From: Serratia microhaemolytica
GTDB taxonomy: Bacteria; Pseudomonadota; Gammaproteobacteria; Enterobacterales; Enterobacteriaceae
Length of the DNA: 35,874 bases
NCBI RefSeq assembly: GCF_004011885.1
Contig: NZ_ML137211.1
Coordinates: 1 to 35,874, forward strand
Direction of reading: 5' to 3'
Each line of letters opens with the position of its first letter. Position 1 is the stretch's first letter. Below, piece after piece: positions 35,865-35,874 of this stretch. The notes under the pieces were generated by a model. The model searched no databases. It was not told where the DNA came from and saw only the letters and a program-made list of their open reading frames with translations. The position numbers and the translations under genes were made by a program.

Positions 35865-35874
35865 TTAACTGCCT

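Overview
The window reads as a piece of enterobacterial chromosome. Nearly every gene is a close match in length, motifs and order to a gene of Escherichia, Yersinia or Serratia. Small details such as YcgN, the minE-rnd junction and the expanded MdtK loop look more like Yersiniaceae than Escherichia. No rRNA, CRISPR, prophage or insertion sequence is visible. Many genes that normally sit between these neighbours are missing and replaced by short or featureless spacers. One gene (diheme cytochrome c peroxidase) is a headless fragment. That suggests a lineage undergoing genome reduction, for example a host-associated Serratia-like symbiont. The organism assignment is inference.

Layout. Bases 1-7.1 kb hold a truncated peroxidase gene, bioD2, gstA, a shared terminator, tyrS, pdxH, anmK, a small DUF1471 secreted protein and the DUF1289 protein YdhL. 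Bases 7.1-13.6 kb hold gloA, rnt, grxD, sodB, the 29-residue membrane protein ynhF, purR, ribC and mdtK. A tandem pair of tRNA-Val(GAC) genes lies at 13.8-14.0 kb, followed by pykF with a Cra-like operator. Bases 15.9-22.5 kb hold yciB, an unusual tonB, yciI, the SpoVR-family gene ycgB, a 750-base gap where fadR would be expected, nhaB and dsbB. Bases 22.6-26.2 kb hold ycgN, ycgM and ycgL on the minus strand and minCDE on the plus strand. Bases 26.4-33.1 kb form a minus-strand run: rnd, fadD, yeaY (slp family), tsaB and yoaA. Bases 33.2-35.9 kb hold a ridA-family gene, ychJ, purU, tRNA-Tyr and a 171-base tandem repeat.

Functions are mostly housekeeping. They include septum placement (MinCDE), tRNA and RNA maturation (RNase T, RNase D, TsaB, TyrS), cofactor supply (BioD2, PdxH, RibC), redox and aldehyde defence (SodB, GrxD, GloA, DsbB), wall recycling (AnmK), purine and one-carbon control (PurR, PurU), glycolysis (PykF), fatty-acid activation (FadD), and transport or energy coupling (MdtK, NhaB, TonB).

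I did not find a clearly new multi-gene system. The points most worth a second look are the tRNA-Tyr-derived repeats at the right end, a TonB that lacks the usual Pro-rich spacer and has almost no promoter space, the missing fadR beside an intact fadD, a probable gene remnant antisense to the rnt-grxD gap, and a nested hairpin with a six-codon reading frame directly before the UUG start of rnd.
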